This document shows positions 1 to 6,630 of a DNA stretch of 33,027 bases, piece after piece. The notes beneath the pieces were generated by a model. That model saw nothing but the letters and a program-made list of their open reading frames with translations, did not search any database and was not told the origin of the DNA. The DNA comes from Actinomycetospora soli (GTDB lineage: Bacteria > Actinomycetota > Actinomycetes > Mycobacteriales > Pseudonocardiaceae). Location of the stretch: NCBI RefSeq assembly GCF_021026295.1, contig NZ_JAJNDA010000036.1:1-33027 (forward strand), in the 5' to 3' direction. Every line of letters begins with the position of its first letter. Position 1 is the first letter of the stretch. The position numbers and the translations under genes are program-made.

Positions 1-64
1 CGCGGCGTCGTTGGCGACCGACTGAAGATCTTCGTCGTTCACTGGGACGTCCTTCCCGACCACC

Positions 65-1190
65 ATGCCCGGCACGGAAGTCGATCTTGGTCCGTCCGCT
101 GCTTACACGGTTGCCGTGACACGCCCGGTCGTCGCCGACCTCACCCCACCCCCGCCTCCCCGCAACCCCGACGACGGCGACCCCGACGACGACGGCCCTT
201 CCGATGGTGGCCCCTCCGACGGTGGCCCGGACGACGGCGGCCCCTCCGACGGTGGCCCCGATTCTGGTGGCCCCAATTCCGGTGGCCTCACCGACGGCGA
301 CGGCGACCCACCGGACCTCGACGACCTCCCCGACGACCCCTCCGATGGCGACCCGGACGAGGGCGGCCCCTCCGGGCGGCCCCGACGGCGGCCGCAAGGG
401 CCCTGACGACCACGGCCCGGCCGCTGACGGCGGCCCGACCGCTGACGGCGGCACTTCCGCCGACGACCCGGTTGAGAACGAACCGTCCGAGGGCGGCCCG
501 CCGAGCGGCGGCCGCGAGGACAGCGCGGATCACCGCGGCGCGGACGACGACTCCGGCGGCGATGACTCCGGCGGCGATGACTCCGGCGGCGATGACTCCG
601 GCGGCGATGACTCCGGCGGCGGTGACTCCGGCGGGGATGACCTGAGCGACGGCGCGCCGGATGACGGCGGCGACGGCTCGGTCGGCAGCACTCCAGATCG
701 CGGTGAGGAATCGGCCGTGGACCCGGAGGTTCCCGGTGCGCCTGGCGCGCGGTCGGGGTGGCAGCCCGGTGACCCCGAACCCGACCCACCGCCCCTGGAC
801 GAGCCGGATCCCAGGGTCCGGGGCGTCGACCCACGGGGCCTGGCGTCACGCATGACCGACCGCGGGTTGGTGTTCAGCCCCGCCACGCTGCGCACCACTC
901 TGGCGTGCGCGCTCGGGCTCGGCCGCGCCCATGGCCAGGTGCGCGTCGGCACGCTCACCGGCTGGGACGCCCACCGTGGCGTCTGGGCCCGCACCTGCGC
1001 CCAGTTCCGGGTGCTGCTCTACGACGAGGACGGGGAGCTGGAGCACGTCCTGCTCGTCACGCCTCCACGCACGCGGGGCGCGGACCCGCGTTATCGGCGG
1101 CAGGTCGTCGAACTCACCGCGAACACCTCAGAGGTCGACGGCCTCCCCGACGACCTCGTGGGTATCTGGGCCGAACTCGCCCGCTGAGCT
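65..1190 (+). pseudogene. 5' fragment of a disrupted 13E12-type (DUF222/HNH) endonuclease-like gene
   Basis: This is the remnant of the middle of a 13E12-repeat family protein (DUF222 plus C-terminal HNH), a multicopy actinobacterial family of uncertain role. The coding signal starts in one frame (from the ATG at 65, Asp/Gly/Pro-rich) and must shift by one base near 370-400 to continue. In the second frame it runs through DDSGG repeats into a folded segment (about 860-1187: SPATLRTTLACALGLGRAHG, then QVVELTANTSEVDGLP and IWAELAR) typical of the region just before the HNH domain. It ends at a TGA (1185-1187) at the border of the IS3 element. The N-terminal DUF222 domain is not visible, and frame 2 has a stop at 23-25. 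The HNH half resumes at 2470. Removing the IS and one AGCT copy still leaves the halves one base out of phase, so the gene was broken independently of the insertion, before or after it. Non-functional as read. Confidence 0.72.
546..635 (+). repeat. 15-bp tandem repeat encoding DDSGG
   Basis: Six consecutive 15-bp units, consensus GATGACTCCGGCGGC. The first unit begins GACGAC and the last begins GGTGAC and ends GGG. They encode the pentapeptide Asp-Asp-Ser-Gly-Gly within the low-complexity linker of the decayed 13E12-type gene. Less regular 12-bp GGTGGC/CCTCCGAC-type repeats precede it (about 185-295). Units this similar probably arose by slippage or unequal recombination. Confidence 0.9.
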
Positions 1191-1252
1191 TGACCCCTCC
1201 CACCGGACACCTCGCCTGAGGTGGACCCGGTCCGCCAGGGAGGATCGTCTTC

Positions 1253-1552
1253 GTGCCTGCCCCACACGCGCCTGAGTTCCGGCGTCGAGCGGTCGAGCTT
1301 GCCCGTCTGGGCGAGCAACCCGTCGCCCAGATCGCGAAAGAGCTCAGCATTTCCGAGTCCTGCCTGCGGAATTGGATGGCCCAGGCCGACGCCGACGACG
1401 GCAAGAACGGCGTCGAGCAGGGCCGCTTGAGCACCGATGAGCGAGCCGAGCTCGCCGAGTTGCGGAAGAAGGCGAAACGACTCGAGGTCGAGCTCGAGAT
1501 CGTCAAGCGGGCCGCGGCGTACTTCGCGAAGGAGAACGTCCTCCCAAAGTAG
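1253..1552 (+). CDS. IS3-family transposase OrfA (helix-turn-helix subunit)
   Basis: A 99-residue protein that would recognise the ends of the element. It opens with a helix-turn-helix (residues about 5-45: HAPEFRRRAVELARLGEQPV, IAKELSISESCLRNWM), followed by a Leu-rich coiled-coil region (about 60-95: ELAELRKKAKRLEVELEIVK) that in IS3 transposases mediates multimerisation. The start is taken as GTG 1253. The stop TAG (1550-1552) overlaps the orfB start by one base and is preceded by a CCCAAAG slippery heptamer, so OrfA is probably made both alone and as the N-terminus of an OrfAB fusion. In IS3 elements the fusion is the active transposase and OrfA alone is often a modulator. Confidence 0.92.
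   Translation: MPAPHAPEFRRRAVELARLGEQPVAQIAKELSISESCLRNWMAQADADDGKNGVEQGRLSTDERAELAELRKKAKRLEVELEIVKRAAAYFAKENVLPK
1543..1549 (+). other. Putative -1 programmed ribosomal frameshift heptamer CCCAAAG
   Basis: In the orfA frame the bases read C CCA AAG and then the TAG stop, i.e. an X XXY YYZ heptamer in the correct phase. A -1 slip re-reads it as CCC AAA and enters the orfB frame. IS3-family elements commonly make OrfAB this way. The phasing is seen directly; actual slippage is inferred. Confidence 0.6.
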
Positions 1553-2436
1553 TGTTCCCGCTGGTCTGTGAACTCGCCGACGACGGCATCGACGTCGCGG
1601 TGGCCTGCCGGGTGCTGAACGTTTCCCGCTCCGGATACTACGAATGGCGGACCGGGGTGAAGTCGGTGCGCGCCCAGCAGAACGAGTTGCTGGCCAAGGT
1701 GATCGAGAAGATCCACAGCGAGTCCCGCGGCACCTACGGCGCCCCGCGGGTGCACGCCGAACTCGTCCTCGGGCTCGGCGAGCGGGTCAACCGCAAGCGG
1801 GTGGCCCGGCTCATGCGCGAGGCCAGGCTGCAGGGCCTCTACCGGCGCCGCACCCGCCGCTGCACCCGACGCGACCCTGCCGCCGACCCCTACCCGGACC
1901 TGGTCGACCGGGACTTCACCGCCGCCGGCCCGGACCGGCTGTGGGTCACCGACATCACCGAACACCACACCAGGGAAGGAAAGATCTACTGCGCCGCGGT
2001 CCTCGACGTGTATTCACAACGGGTCGTGGGCTGGTCAATCGATGACAACATGCGCACCGAACTGGTCACCGACGCCCTCGGTATGGCGATCCTGCGCCGG
2101 AAACCGATCAGCGACGGCTCCACGGTCCTGCACTCCGACCACGGGTCACAATTCACGTCGTGGGCGTTCGGGCGGCGTCTGGTCGAGGCGGGGATCGTCC
2201 CGTCGATGGGTTCGATCGGTGACTGTTACGACAACTCGATGATGGAATCGTTCTGGGGCACGATGCAACTCGAACTGCTCGACTCCCGCAAGTGGGAATC
2301 ACGCACTGAACTTGCGACCGGGATCTTCGAGTGGATAGAGTGCTGGTACAACCCGATCAGACGCCATTCCAGCATCGGAATGCTCTCACCGGTCGACTTC
2401 GAAGCCCGCCACACCGACCCCGACCAAGATCACTGA
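1552..2436 (+). CDS. IS3-family transposase OrfB (DDE catalytic subunit)
   Basis: A 294-residue catalytic subunit that nicks and joins the element ends. An HTH_21-type region (about 45-95) comes first, then an RNase H-like rve integrase core. The catalytic triad is visible: first Asp in LWVTDITEHH (about residue 131), second in LHSDHGSQFT (about 194), Glu in DNSMMESFWGTMQ (about 230), with HSSIGMLSPVDFE near the C-terminus. All family landmarks are intact and no internal stop is seen. GTG 1552 overlaps the orfA stop (TAGTG), but translation more likely enters through the upstream -1 frameshift, giving an OrfAB fusion. The right inverted repeat begins 11 nt after its stop. Confidence 0.93.
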   Translation: MFPLVCELADDGIDVAVACRVLNVSRSGYYEWRTGVKSVRAQQNELLAKVIEKIHSESRGTYGAPRVHAELVLGLGERVNRKRVARLMREARLQGLYRRRTRRCTRRDPAADPYPDLVDRDFTAAGPDRLWVTDITEHHTREGKIYCAAVLDVYSQRVVGWSIDDNMRTELVTDALGMAILRRKPISDGSTVLHSDHGSQFTSWAFGRRLVEAGIVPSMGSIGDCYDNSMMESFWGTMQLELLDSRKWESRTELATGIFEWIECWYNPIRRHSSIGMLSPVDFEARHTDPDQDH

Positions 2437-2469
2437 CCCCACACCCCAGGTGTCCGGTCTACGGGGTCA

Positions 2470-3054
2470 AGCTCACGCCGTACCCGACGTGCACTCGCTG
2501 TCGCCCGGGAACGACCCGCCGAGCAGCACCCCGCCCACACCACCCGCGAGGCGAACCACCGGTTCCCCGGCGCCGAGCTGACCCGCTGGATCCACGCCCG
2601 CGACCGCACGTGCCGGTTCCCGATGTGCACCGTCGCGGCCGCGGCGTGCGCGATCGACCACACCCACGACCACGCCCTGGGCGGACCGACCCAGGCTGAC
2701 AACCTCGGCGCCCTGTCGGTCGGTGACCACCTGCGCAAACATGAGCCCACCTCGGGCTGGACCGTCCGCCAGACCCGCCCCGGCCGGTTCCTGTGGACCG
2801 CGCCCACCGGCACCCACCACATCGTCGAACCCGACCCCTACCGACCACTCCGGCCGGTACCGCGAGAGCGGTTCGACCACGGCATCACCGACACCCGCGG
2901 CGAACCCCGACCCCAGCGACCGTGGCGACCCCGCACGAACAAGTACGGCTACCTCACCGAGGCGCAGCAGCAGACGCTGCGCGACATCGACGCACGCGAG
3001 AGGAGACGCCACCAGCAGCCCCCGAACCCCTTCGACGGCGAGCCACCGTTCTGA
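2470..3054 (+). pseudogene. 3' fragment of the disrupted 13E12-type gene: HNH nuclease domain
   Basis: This is the C-terminal half of the gene split by the IS3 element, open in one frame from the AGCT duplication to the TGA at 3052-3054. It reads HPAHTTREANHRFPGAELTR, then WIHARDRTCRFPMC, CAIDHTHDHALGGPTQADNL and HLRKHEPTSGW: the Cys-x2-3-Cys, DHxxxxxxGGPT and His-rich HNH signature of 13E12-family proteins. The zinc Cys pair is reduced (TCRFPMC is kept), and the second histidine cluster has become GDHLRKH rather than the usual HHRLKH. No start codon with a ribosome site precedes it; the first internal ATG is at 2623, inside the HNH motif. It is probably not expressed as a functional protein. 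Confidence 0.78.
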
Positions 3055-3064
3055 GGAGCTGGCA

Positions 3065-3307
3065 CTACAGCTTCTGGGCGCCCTTCGACCCGCGGGCGAC
3101 GGCCCGACGCTGCAGTGCCAGCACCGAGAGGCCGATCCCTCCGAGCGCCACACCCACCACACAGGCCCACAGCCATGGGCCCGGCCCGCCCACGACCGCG
3201 AGCACGACCAGCGCGACCACCCACACGGCCACGCCGACGAGCACCGGGCGCACCGGATCGGTGAGGCGCCGGGGGAGCGGCGGGGGCTGCCAGCCGGGTT
3301 CGACCAC
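3065..3307 (-). CDS. DUF2530 family small membrane protein
   Basis: An 80-residue protein with a Pro-rich cytoplasmic N-terminus (PPPLPRRLTDPVRPV) and two predicted membrane helices (about residues 22-42 and 46-66), followed by a basic tail (ALQRRAVARGSKGAQKL). The PPPLPRRLTDP opening followed by two helices matches actinobacterial DUF2530, whose function is unknown. The start is taken as GTG 3307. The gene is divergent from the purine permease, with 42 nt between the starts, so the two promoters must overlap. It begins just beyond the IS-disrupted gene and is itself intact. Confidence 0.8.
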   Translation of the reverse strand: MVEPGWQPPPLPRRLTDPVRPVLVGVAVWVVALVVLAVVGGPGPWLWACVVGVALGGIGLSVLALQRRAVARGSKGAQKL

Positions 3308-3337
3308 ACACGCACCCTACGGCGGGGTGATCGGCGC

Positions 3338-3343
3338 TAGGGT
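3338..3343 (+). promoter_or_regulatory. Putative -10 box TAGGGT, leaderless start for the permease gene
   Basis: TAGGGT ends 6 nt before the GTG at 3350. A transcript starting 6-7 nt downstream would begin at the start codon, and no Shine-Dalgarno sequence is present. The same arrangement recurs at several genes in this window. Confidence 0.45.
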
Positions 3344-3349
3344 GCCGCC

Positions 3350-4786
3350 GTGCTGGAGCGACTGTTCCACCTGAGCGAACGCCGGTCGACCGTCGGGGCG
3401 GAGGTCCGCGGCGGGCTCGTCACCTTCGTGACGATGGCCTACATCGTGGTCCTCAACCCCCTGATCCTCGGCAGCCTCGACCCGGGCGCGCCCAGCGCCA
3501 AGCGCGACGTGCTCGGCGCGACGCTGTCGGTGCCGCAGGTCGCGGCGGTGACCGCGCTGGTGGCCGGGGTCATGACGATCCTGTTCGGCCTGATCGCGAA
3601 CTTCCCGTTCGCTCTCGCCACCGGGCTCGGCATCAACACCCTGGTCGCGGTGACGATCGCCCCGCAGATGACCTGGCCGGAGGCGATGGGCCTCGTCGTC
3701 ATCGAGGGCATCATCATCGTGATCCTCGGGCTCACCGGGTTCCGCACGGCGGTCTTCGCCGCGATCCCGGACGCGCTGAAGATCGCGATCGCGGCCGGGA
3801 TCGGCGCCTTCATCGCGCTCATCGGACTGGTCGACGCAGGGTTCGTCCGGCGCATCCCGGACGCCGCGAACACCACGGTCCCGGTCGGCCTGGGCATCGA
3901 GGGCTCCATCGCGAGCTGGCCGACGGCGGTCTTCTGCGTGGGTCTGCTCCTGACGGCGGTCCTGGTCGCCCGCGGCACGAAGGCCGGCATCCTCATCGGC
4001 GTCGTCGCGACGACGGTCCTCGCGATCGTCGTCGAGGCGATCGCGCAGGTCGGCCCGTCGAACGGCACCAACCCCCAGGGCTGGAACCTCGGCTACCCCG
4101 GCGTGCCGTCGTCGGTGGTGGGGCTCCCCGACCTCTCGCTCGTCGGCGACGTCTCCTTCGGCGCTTTCACCCGGCTGCCGATCATCGCGGTCACCCTGCT
4201 CGTGTTCACGCTGGTGCTGGCCAACTTCTTCGACGCCATGGGGACGATGACCGGCCTCGGCCGGCAGGCGAACCTGCTCGACGAGAAGGGACAGCTGCCG
4301 AACATCGGGCGGGCCCTCGTCGTCGAGGGCGCGGGTGCCGTGGCCGGCGGTGCGGCGTCGTCGAGCTCGAACACCGTGTTCGTCGAGTCCGCGTCCGGCA
4401 TCGCGAGCGGCGCCCGCACCGGCCTCGCCAACGTGGTGACCGGCGTGCTCTTCCTCGCCGCCATGTTCTTCACCCCGCTCTACGAGGTGGTGCCGGTCGA
4501 GGCGGCCGCACCGGCGCTCGTCGTCGTGGGGGCCCTGATGATGGGCGGGGTCCGCGACATCGAGTGGGGCGAGTTCCGGGTCGCGCTCCCGGTGTTCCTC
4601 ACGATCGTCGTCATGCCGTTCACCTACTCCATCGCGAACGGCATCGGGGTCGGGTTCATCAGCTGGGTCGTGCTGCACGCGGCCACCGGCCGGGCCCGCA
4701 CCCTGCACCCGCTGATGTGGGTCGTGGCCGTCGCGTTCGTGGCCTACTTCGCGGTAGGACCGATCCGGGCGGCGTTCGGGAGCTGA
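3350..4786 (+). CDS. NCS2/AzgA-type purine (guanine/hypoxanthine) permease
   Basis: A 478-residue polytopic transporter, probably a proton symporter bringing hypoxanthine, guanine or adenine across the cytoplasmic membrane. It begins with the conserved amphipathic segment LFHLSERRSTVGAEVRGGLV, then TFVTMAYIVVLNPLIL. Later come the AzgA-family core motifs NFFDAMGTMTGLGRQANL (about 290-307) and TVFVESASGIASGARTGL (about 342-360). About 12-13 hydrophobic helices are visible, and the length fits the family (430-490). GTG 3350 appears to be used without a leader. No purine riboswitch or PurR-like site was seen upstream. The substrate is inferred from family resemblance only. Confidence 0.88.
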   Translation: MLERLFHLSERRSTVGAEVRGGLVTFVTMAYIVVLNPLILGSLDPGAPSAKRDVLGATLSVPQVAAVTALVAGVMTILFGLIANFPFALATGLGINTLVAVTIAPQMTWPEAMGLVVIEGIIIVILGLTGFRTAVFAAIPDALKIAIAAGIGAFIALIGLVDAGFVRRIPDAANTTVPVGLGIEGSIASWPTAVFCVGLLLTAVLVARGTKAGILIGVVATTVLAIVVEAIAQVGPSNGTNPQGWNLGYPGVPSSVVGLPDLSLVGDVSFGAFTRLPIIAVTLLVFTLVLANFFDAMGTMTGLGRQANLLDEKGQLPNIGRALVVEGAGAVAGGAASSSSNTVFVESASGIASGARTGLANVVTGVLFLAAMFFTPLYEVVPVEAAAPALVVVGALMMGGVRDIEWGEFRVALPVFLTIVVMPFTYSIANGIGVGFISWVVLHAATGRARTLHPLMWVVAVAFVAYFAVGPIRAAFGS

Positions 4787-4809
4787 GGTGTGAGCCGGTC
4801 GTCGTCTGG

Positions 4810-4838
4810 TTGACACCGGGACGACCGGCCGCAACGGT
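4810..4838 (+). promoter_or_regulatory. Putative sigma-70-type promoter for the leader peptide/sfnG transcript
   Basis: A consensus -35 TTGACA (4810-4815) is followed after 17 nt by AACGGT (4833-4838), a weak -10. A start 7-9 nt downstream would fall at or next to the ATG at 4847. It is the clearest -35 element seen in the window. Confidence 0.5.
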
Positions 4839-4846
4839 TGTGCCCG

Positions 4847-4927
4847 ATGGGTAACGCAGGAGTGCCACTGACGCGCCGCCGGCACGTCGACTTCGGGCTC
4901 CTCGCGACCCAGGCGTGTCGTTCCTGA
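4847..4927 (+). CDS. Small leader peptide (RRHVD type) upstream of sfnG
   Basis: A 26-codon reading frame containing LTRRRHVDF and ending ATQACRS, then TGA. Actinobacteria carry a family of short leader peptides with an RRHVDL core and a C-terminal Cys, placed in front of sulfur assimilation genes; cysteine-rich leaders of sulfur operons in mycobacteria are known to act by attenuation. Here it sits 64 nt before a sulfone monooxygenase gene, which fits that role. The start is ambiguous: ATG 4847 (near the predicted transcription start), GTG 4862 (giving the more usual 21 residues), or CTG 4868, which has a well-spaced AGGAG. The core motif and position are seen directly; regulation by cysteine supply is inferred. 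Confidence 0.72.
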   Translation: MGNAGVPLTRRRHVDFGLLATQACRS

Positions 4928-4950
4928 CGCCTGCGCGCCCCGTCCACTCC

Positions 4951-4968
4951 CGCCCGTCGTCCCGGGCG
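4951..4968 (+). promoter_or_regulatory. Short hairpin between the leader peptide and sfnG
   Basis: A 6-bp perfect stem, CGCCCG/CGGGCG, with a 6-nt loop, 23 nt after the leader stop and 23 nt before sfnG. It could be part of an attenuation switch coupling translation of the leader to sfnG expression. In such GC-rich DNA a 6-bp stem can occur by chance. Confidence 0.3.
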
Positions 4969-4991
4969 TCCCCCTGCCTCGAGGAGGCCTC

Positions 4992-6113
4992 GTGTCCGTC
5001 GGCACCCCGACCGCACCCCTGAAGTTCGCCTACTGGGTCCCCAACGTCTCCGGGGGCCTCGTCACCAGCGGCATCGAACAGCGCACCGACTGGAACTGGG
5101 ACTACAACCGCGAGACCGCGATCGCCGCCGAGAACAACGGCTTCGAGTACGCGCTCTCCCAGGTCCGCTACATGGCCAGCTACTCGGCCGAGTACCAGCA
5201 CGAGTCGACCTCGCTGTCGCTGGCGATCATGATGGCCACCGAGCGGCTCAAGGTCATGGCCGCCGTGCACCCCGGCATGTGGCACCCCGGCGTCTTCGCC
5301 AACTTCGGCGCCACCGCCGACCACCTGACGAACGGCCGGTTCGCCACCAACGTCGTCTCCGGCTGGTTCAAGGGCGAGTTCACCGCCTTCGGCGAGCCGT
5401 GGCTCGAGCACGACGAGCGCTACCGGCGCACCGAGGAGTTCATCTCCTGCCTCAAGGGCATCTGGGAGCAGGACAACTTCGAGTTCAAGGGCGACTTCTA
5501 CCGCTTCCACGACTACTCGCTGAAGCCGAAGCCCCTCAACACCCCGGAGCGTCCGCACCCGGAGATTTTCCAGGGCGGCAACTCGACGGCGGCCCGCAAG
5601 ATGGCCGGCCGCGTGTCCGACTGGTACTTCTCCAACGGCAAGGACTTCGACGGCGTCGTCGAGCAGCTGAACGACATCAACACCGAGGCGGCCGCCCACG
5701 ACCGCACGGTGAACTTCGGCCTCAACGGCTTCATGATCGTCCGGGACACCGAGAAGGAGGCCCGGGACACCCTGCGCGAGATCGTCGACAAGGCGAACGT
5801 CGAGCAGGTCGAGGGCTTCCGCCAGGCCGTGCAGCAGGCCGGCAGCTCGGCCTCCGACGGCAAGGGCATGTGGGCGGAGTCGTCGTTCGAGGACCTCGTC
5901 CAGTACAACGACGGCTTCAAGACCCAGCTCATCGGCACCGCCGAGCAGGTCGCCGACCGGGTCATCGAGTACAAGAAGCTCGGCGTCGACCTGAACCTGC
6001 TCTGCTTCCTGCACGTCAAGGAGGAGATCGAGCAGTTCGGCCAGAAGGTCCTGCCGATCATCCGCGAGAAGGAGGCCGAGCTGGCCGAGCGCCCGCTCGC
6101 CGCTCAGGCGTAG
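4992..6113 (+). CDS. sfnG: Dimethylsulfone monooxygenase SfnG (FMNH2-dependent)
   Basis: A 373-residue enzyme of the bacterial luciferase-like flavin monooxygenase family. SfnG oxidises dimethylsulfone with FMNH2 and O2 to methanesulfinate and formaldehyde, allowing sulfur to be scavenged. Characteristic stretches are FAYWVPNVSGGLVTSGIEQR at residues 12-31, GFEYALSQVRYMASY, HPGMWHPGVFANFGATADHL, NGRFATNVVSGWFKGEF and HPEIFQGGNSTAARKMA, together covering the TIM barrel and flavin site. GTG 4992 follows a strong GAGGAGG. The RRHVD-type leader peptide upstream supports sulfur-responsive control. No flavin reductase gene is adjacent, so FMNH2 must come from elsewhere. The stop is followed at once by a 40-bp palindrome. 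A related alkanesulfonate monooxygenase is the main alternative, but the N-terminal signature favours SfnG. Confidence 0.88.
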   Translation: MSVGTPTAPLKFAYWVPNVSGGLVTSGIEQRTDWNWDYNRETAIAAENNGFEYALSQVRYMASYSAEYQHESTSLSLAIMMATERLKVMAAVHPGMWHPGVFANFGATADHLTNGRFATNVVSGWFKGEFTAFGEPWLEHDERYRRTEEFISCLKGIWEQDNFEFKGDFYRFHDYSLKPKPLNTPERPHPEIFQGGNSTAARKMAGRVSDWYFSNGKDFDGVVEQLNDINTEAAAHDRTVNFGLNGFMIVRDTEKEARDTLREIVDKANVEQVEGFRQAVQQAGSSASDGKGMWAESSFEDLVQYNDGFKTQLIGTAEQVADRVIEYKKLGVDLNLLCFLHVKEEIEQFGQKVLPIIREKEAELAERPLAAQA

Positions 6114-6124
6114 GTGCTTCGCAG

Positions 6125-6164
6125 GTGAGCAGAAAAGGTCGCTATAGCGACCTTTTCTGCTCAC
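6125..6164. repeat. 40-bp perfect palindrome, copy 1 (sfnG 3' end)
   Basis: Each 20-nt half reads GTGAGCAGAAAAGGTCGCTA on its own strand. Outer flanks are also partly complementary (AGGTG-CTTCGC on the left; GCGAAG-CACCT with 3-nt bulges on the right), so the structure reaches from the sfnG stop TAG to about 6183. It shares GTGAGCA and the central GGTCGCTATAGCGACC with the palindrome at 16759-16798. It probably folds as a bidirectional terminator for the two convergent genes. The right half also encodes the C-terminus and stop of the minus-strand gene. Confidence 0.9.
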
Positions 6165-6630
6165 GTGCGGCGAAGCCGCACCTCGCCGCGTAGACCACCG
6201 CGCTGCCGAGGAAGAGCGCGGCGGTGATCAGCAGCCAGTTCTGGAGGATCCCCTCCATGCCCAGCCCGGCGGTGAACCGGAACGCGTCCTCGCCGTGGCG
6301 CGTGATGGTCGGCAGGTAGATCAGGCCCAGCACCGCCGACCCGAGCACGGGCGCCCGCACGTGGTTGATCGCCGGCACCAGCACCGGCCGCTCCCGGCCG
6401 TACCGGCGCCGGGCCCACCGCGCGAGCACCACCGGCTGGTCGGCCAGGGCGTACAGCGGGTAGAGCACGAGGTCGTGGCCGATCACGGCGCCGAGGAACC
6501 AGATCAGCAGCGCGAGCCAGGTCGGGTCCTCCCACACCATCGACACCACGTACGCCGACAGCGCGAAGCAGCCGAGCATGACGAGCAGGTGCAGCGGGTT
6601 GGCGCCGTAGAGGCGCCGCCAGAGCGTCAT
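6142..6630 (-). CDS. Conserved membrane protein, partner of the b561/molybdopterin oxidoreductase
   Basis: A 162-residue integral membrane protein of unknown function. Four hydrophobic segments are visible: about residues 12-32 (LLVMLGCFALSAYVVSMVW), 37-58 (LALLIWFLGAVIGHDLVLYP), 95-115 (APVLGSAVLGLIYLPTI) and 132-152. ATG 6630 overlaps the stop of the upstream oxidoreductase gene (ATGA), so the two are translationally coupled and this may be a membrane subunit or assembly partner of that enzyme. The conserved-looking GHDLVLYPLYALAD contains a His within a helix, but no cofactor site can be assigned. Its last seven codons (REQKRSL) and stop are supplied by the right half of the palindrome at 6125-6164, so the original C-terminus may have been replaced. 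Confidence 0.8.
   Translation of the reverse strand: MTLWRRLYGANPLHLLVMLGCFALSAYVVSMVWEDPTWLALLIWFLGAVIGHDLVLYPLYALADQPVVLARWARRRYGRERPVLVPAINHVRAPVLGSAVLGLIYLPTITRHGEDAFRFTAGLGMEGILQNWLLITAALFLGSAVVYAARCGFAAREQKRSL

Larger units (their letters stand above)
1191..2469 (+). mobile_element. Complete IS3-family insertion sequence (1279 bp)
   Basis: The element is bounded by 22-nt terminal inverted repeats: left 1191-1212 and right 2448-2469. They match at 18 of 22 positions (TGACCCC, four mismatches, ACCGGACACCT) and give the TG...CA ends usual for IS3-family elements. Directly outside lies a 4-bp target duplication, AGCT, at 1187-1190 and 2470-2473. Inside are orfA (1253-1552) and orfB (1552-2436) in the -1 relative frame, as expected of the family. 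Both frames are uninterrupted and the DDE residues are present, so it may still be active. It inserted into a 13E12-type HNH gene. Subgroup and IS name cannot be assigned without a database. Confidence 0.93.

Noticed and set aside
546..635. Tandem 15-bp repeats as a possible CRISPR array
   Set aside because: The units are contiguous with no spacers and encode a regular DDSGG peptide in a low-complexity linker.
2623..3054. A free-standing HNH endonuclease gene
   Set aside because: The ATG at 2623 lies inside the HNH motif (after TCRFP), and the same frame continues upstream to the IS border, so this is a gene fragment rather than a complete gene.
4787..4991. A metabolite riboswitch before sfnG
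   Set aside because: Apart from the leader peptide frame and one 6-bp hairpin, no multi-helix aptamer architecture (e.g. SAM or cobalamin type) could be recognised.
3317..5005. A 562-codon minus-strand frame opposite the purine permease
   Set aside because: Its composition (Asp/Arg/Glu/His-rich, no hydrophobic core) mirrors the antisense of a membrane protein gene, while the plus strand has clear AzgA-family motifs.
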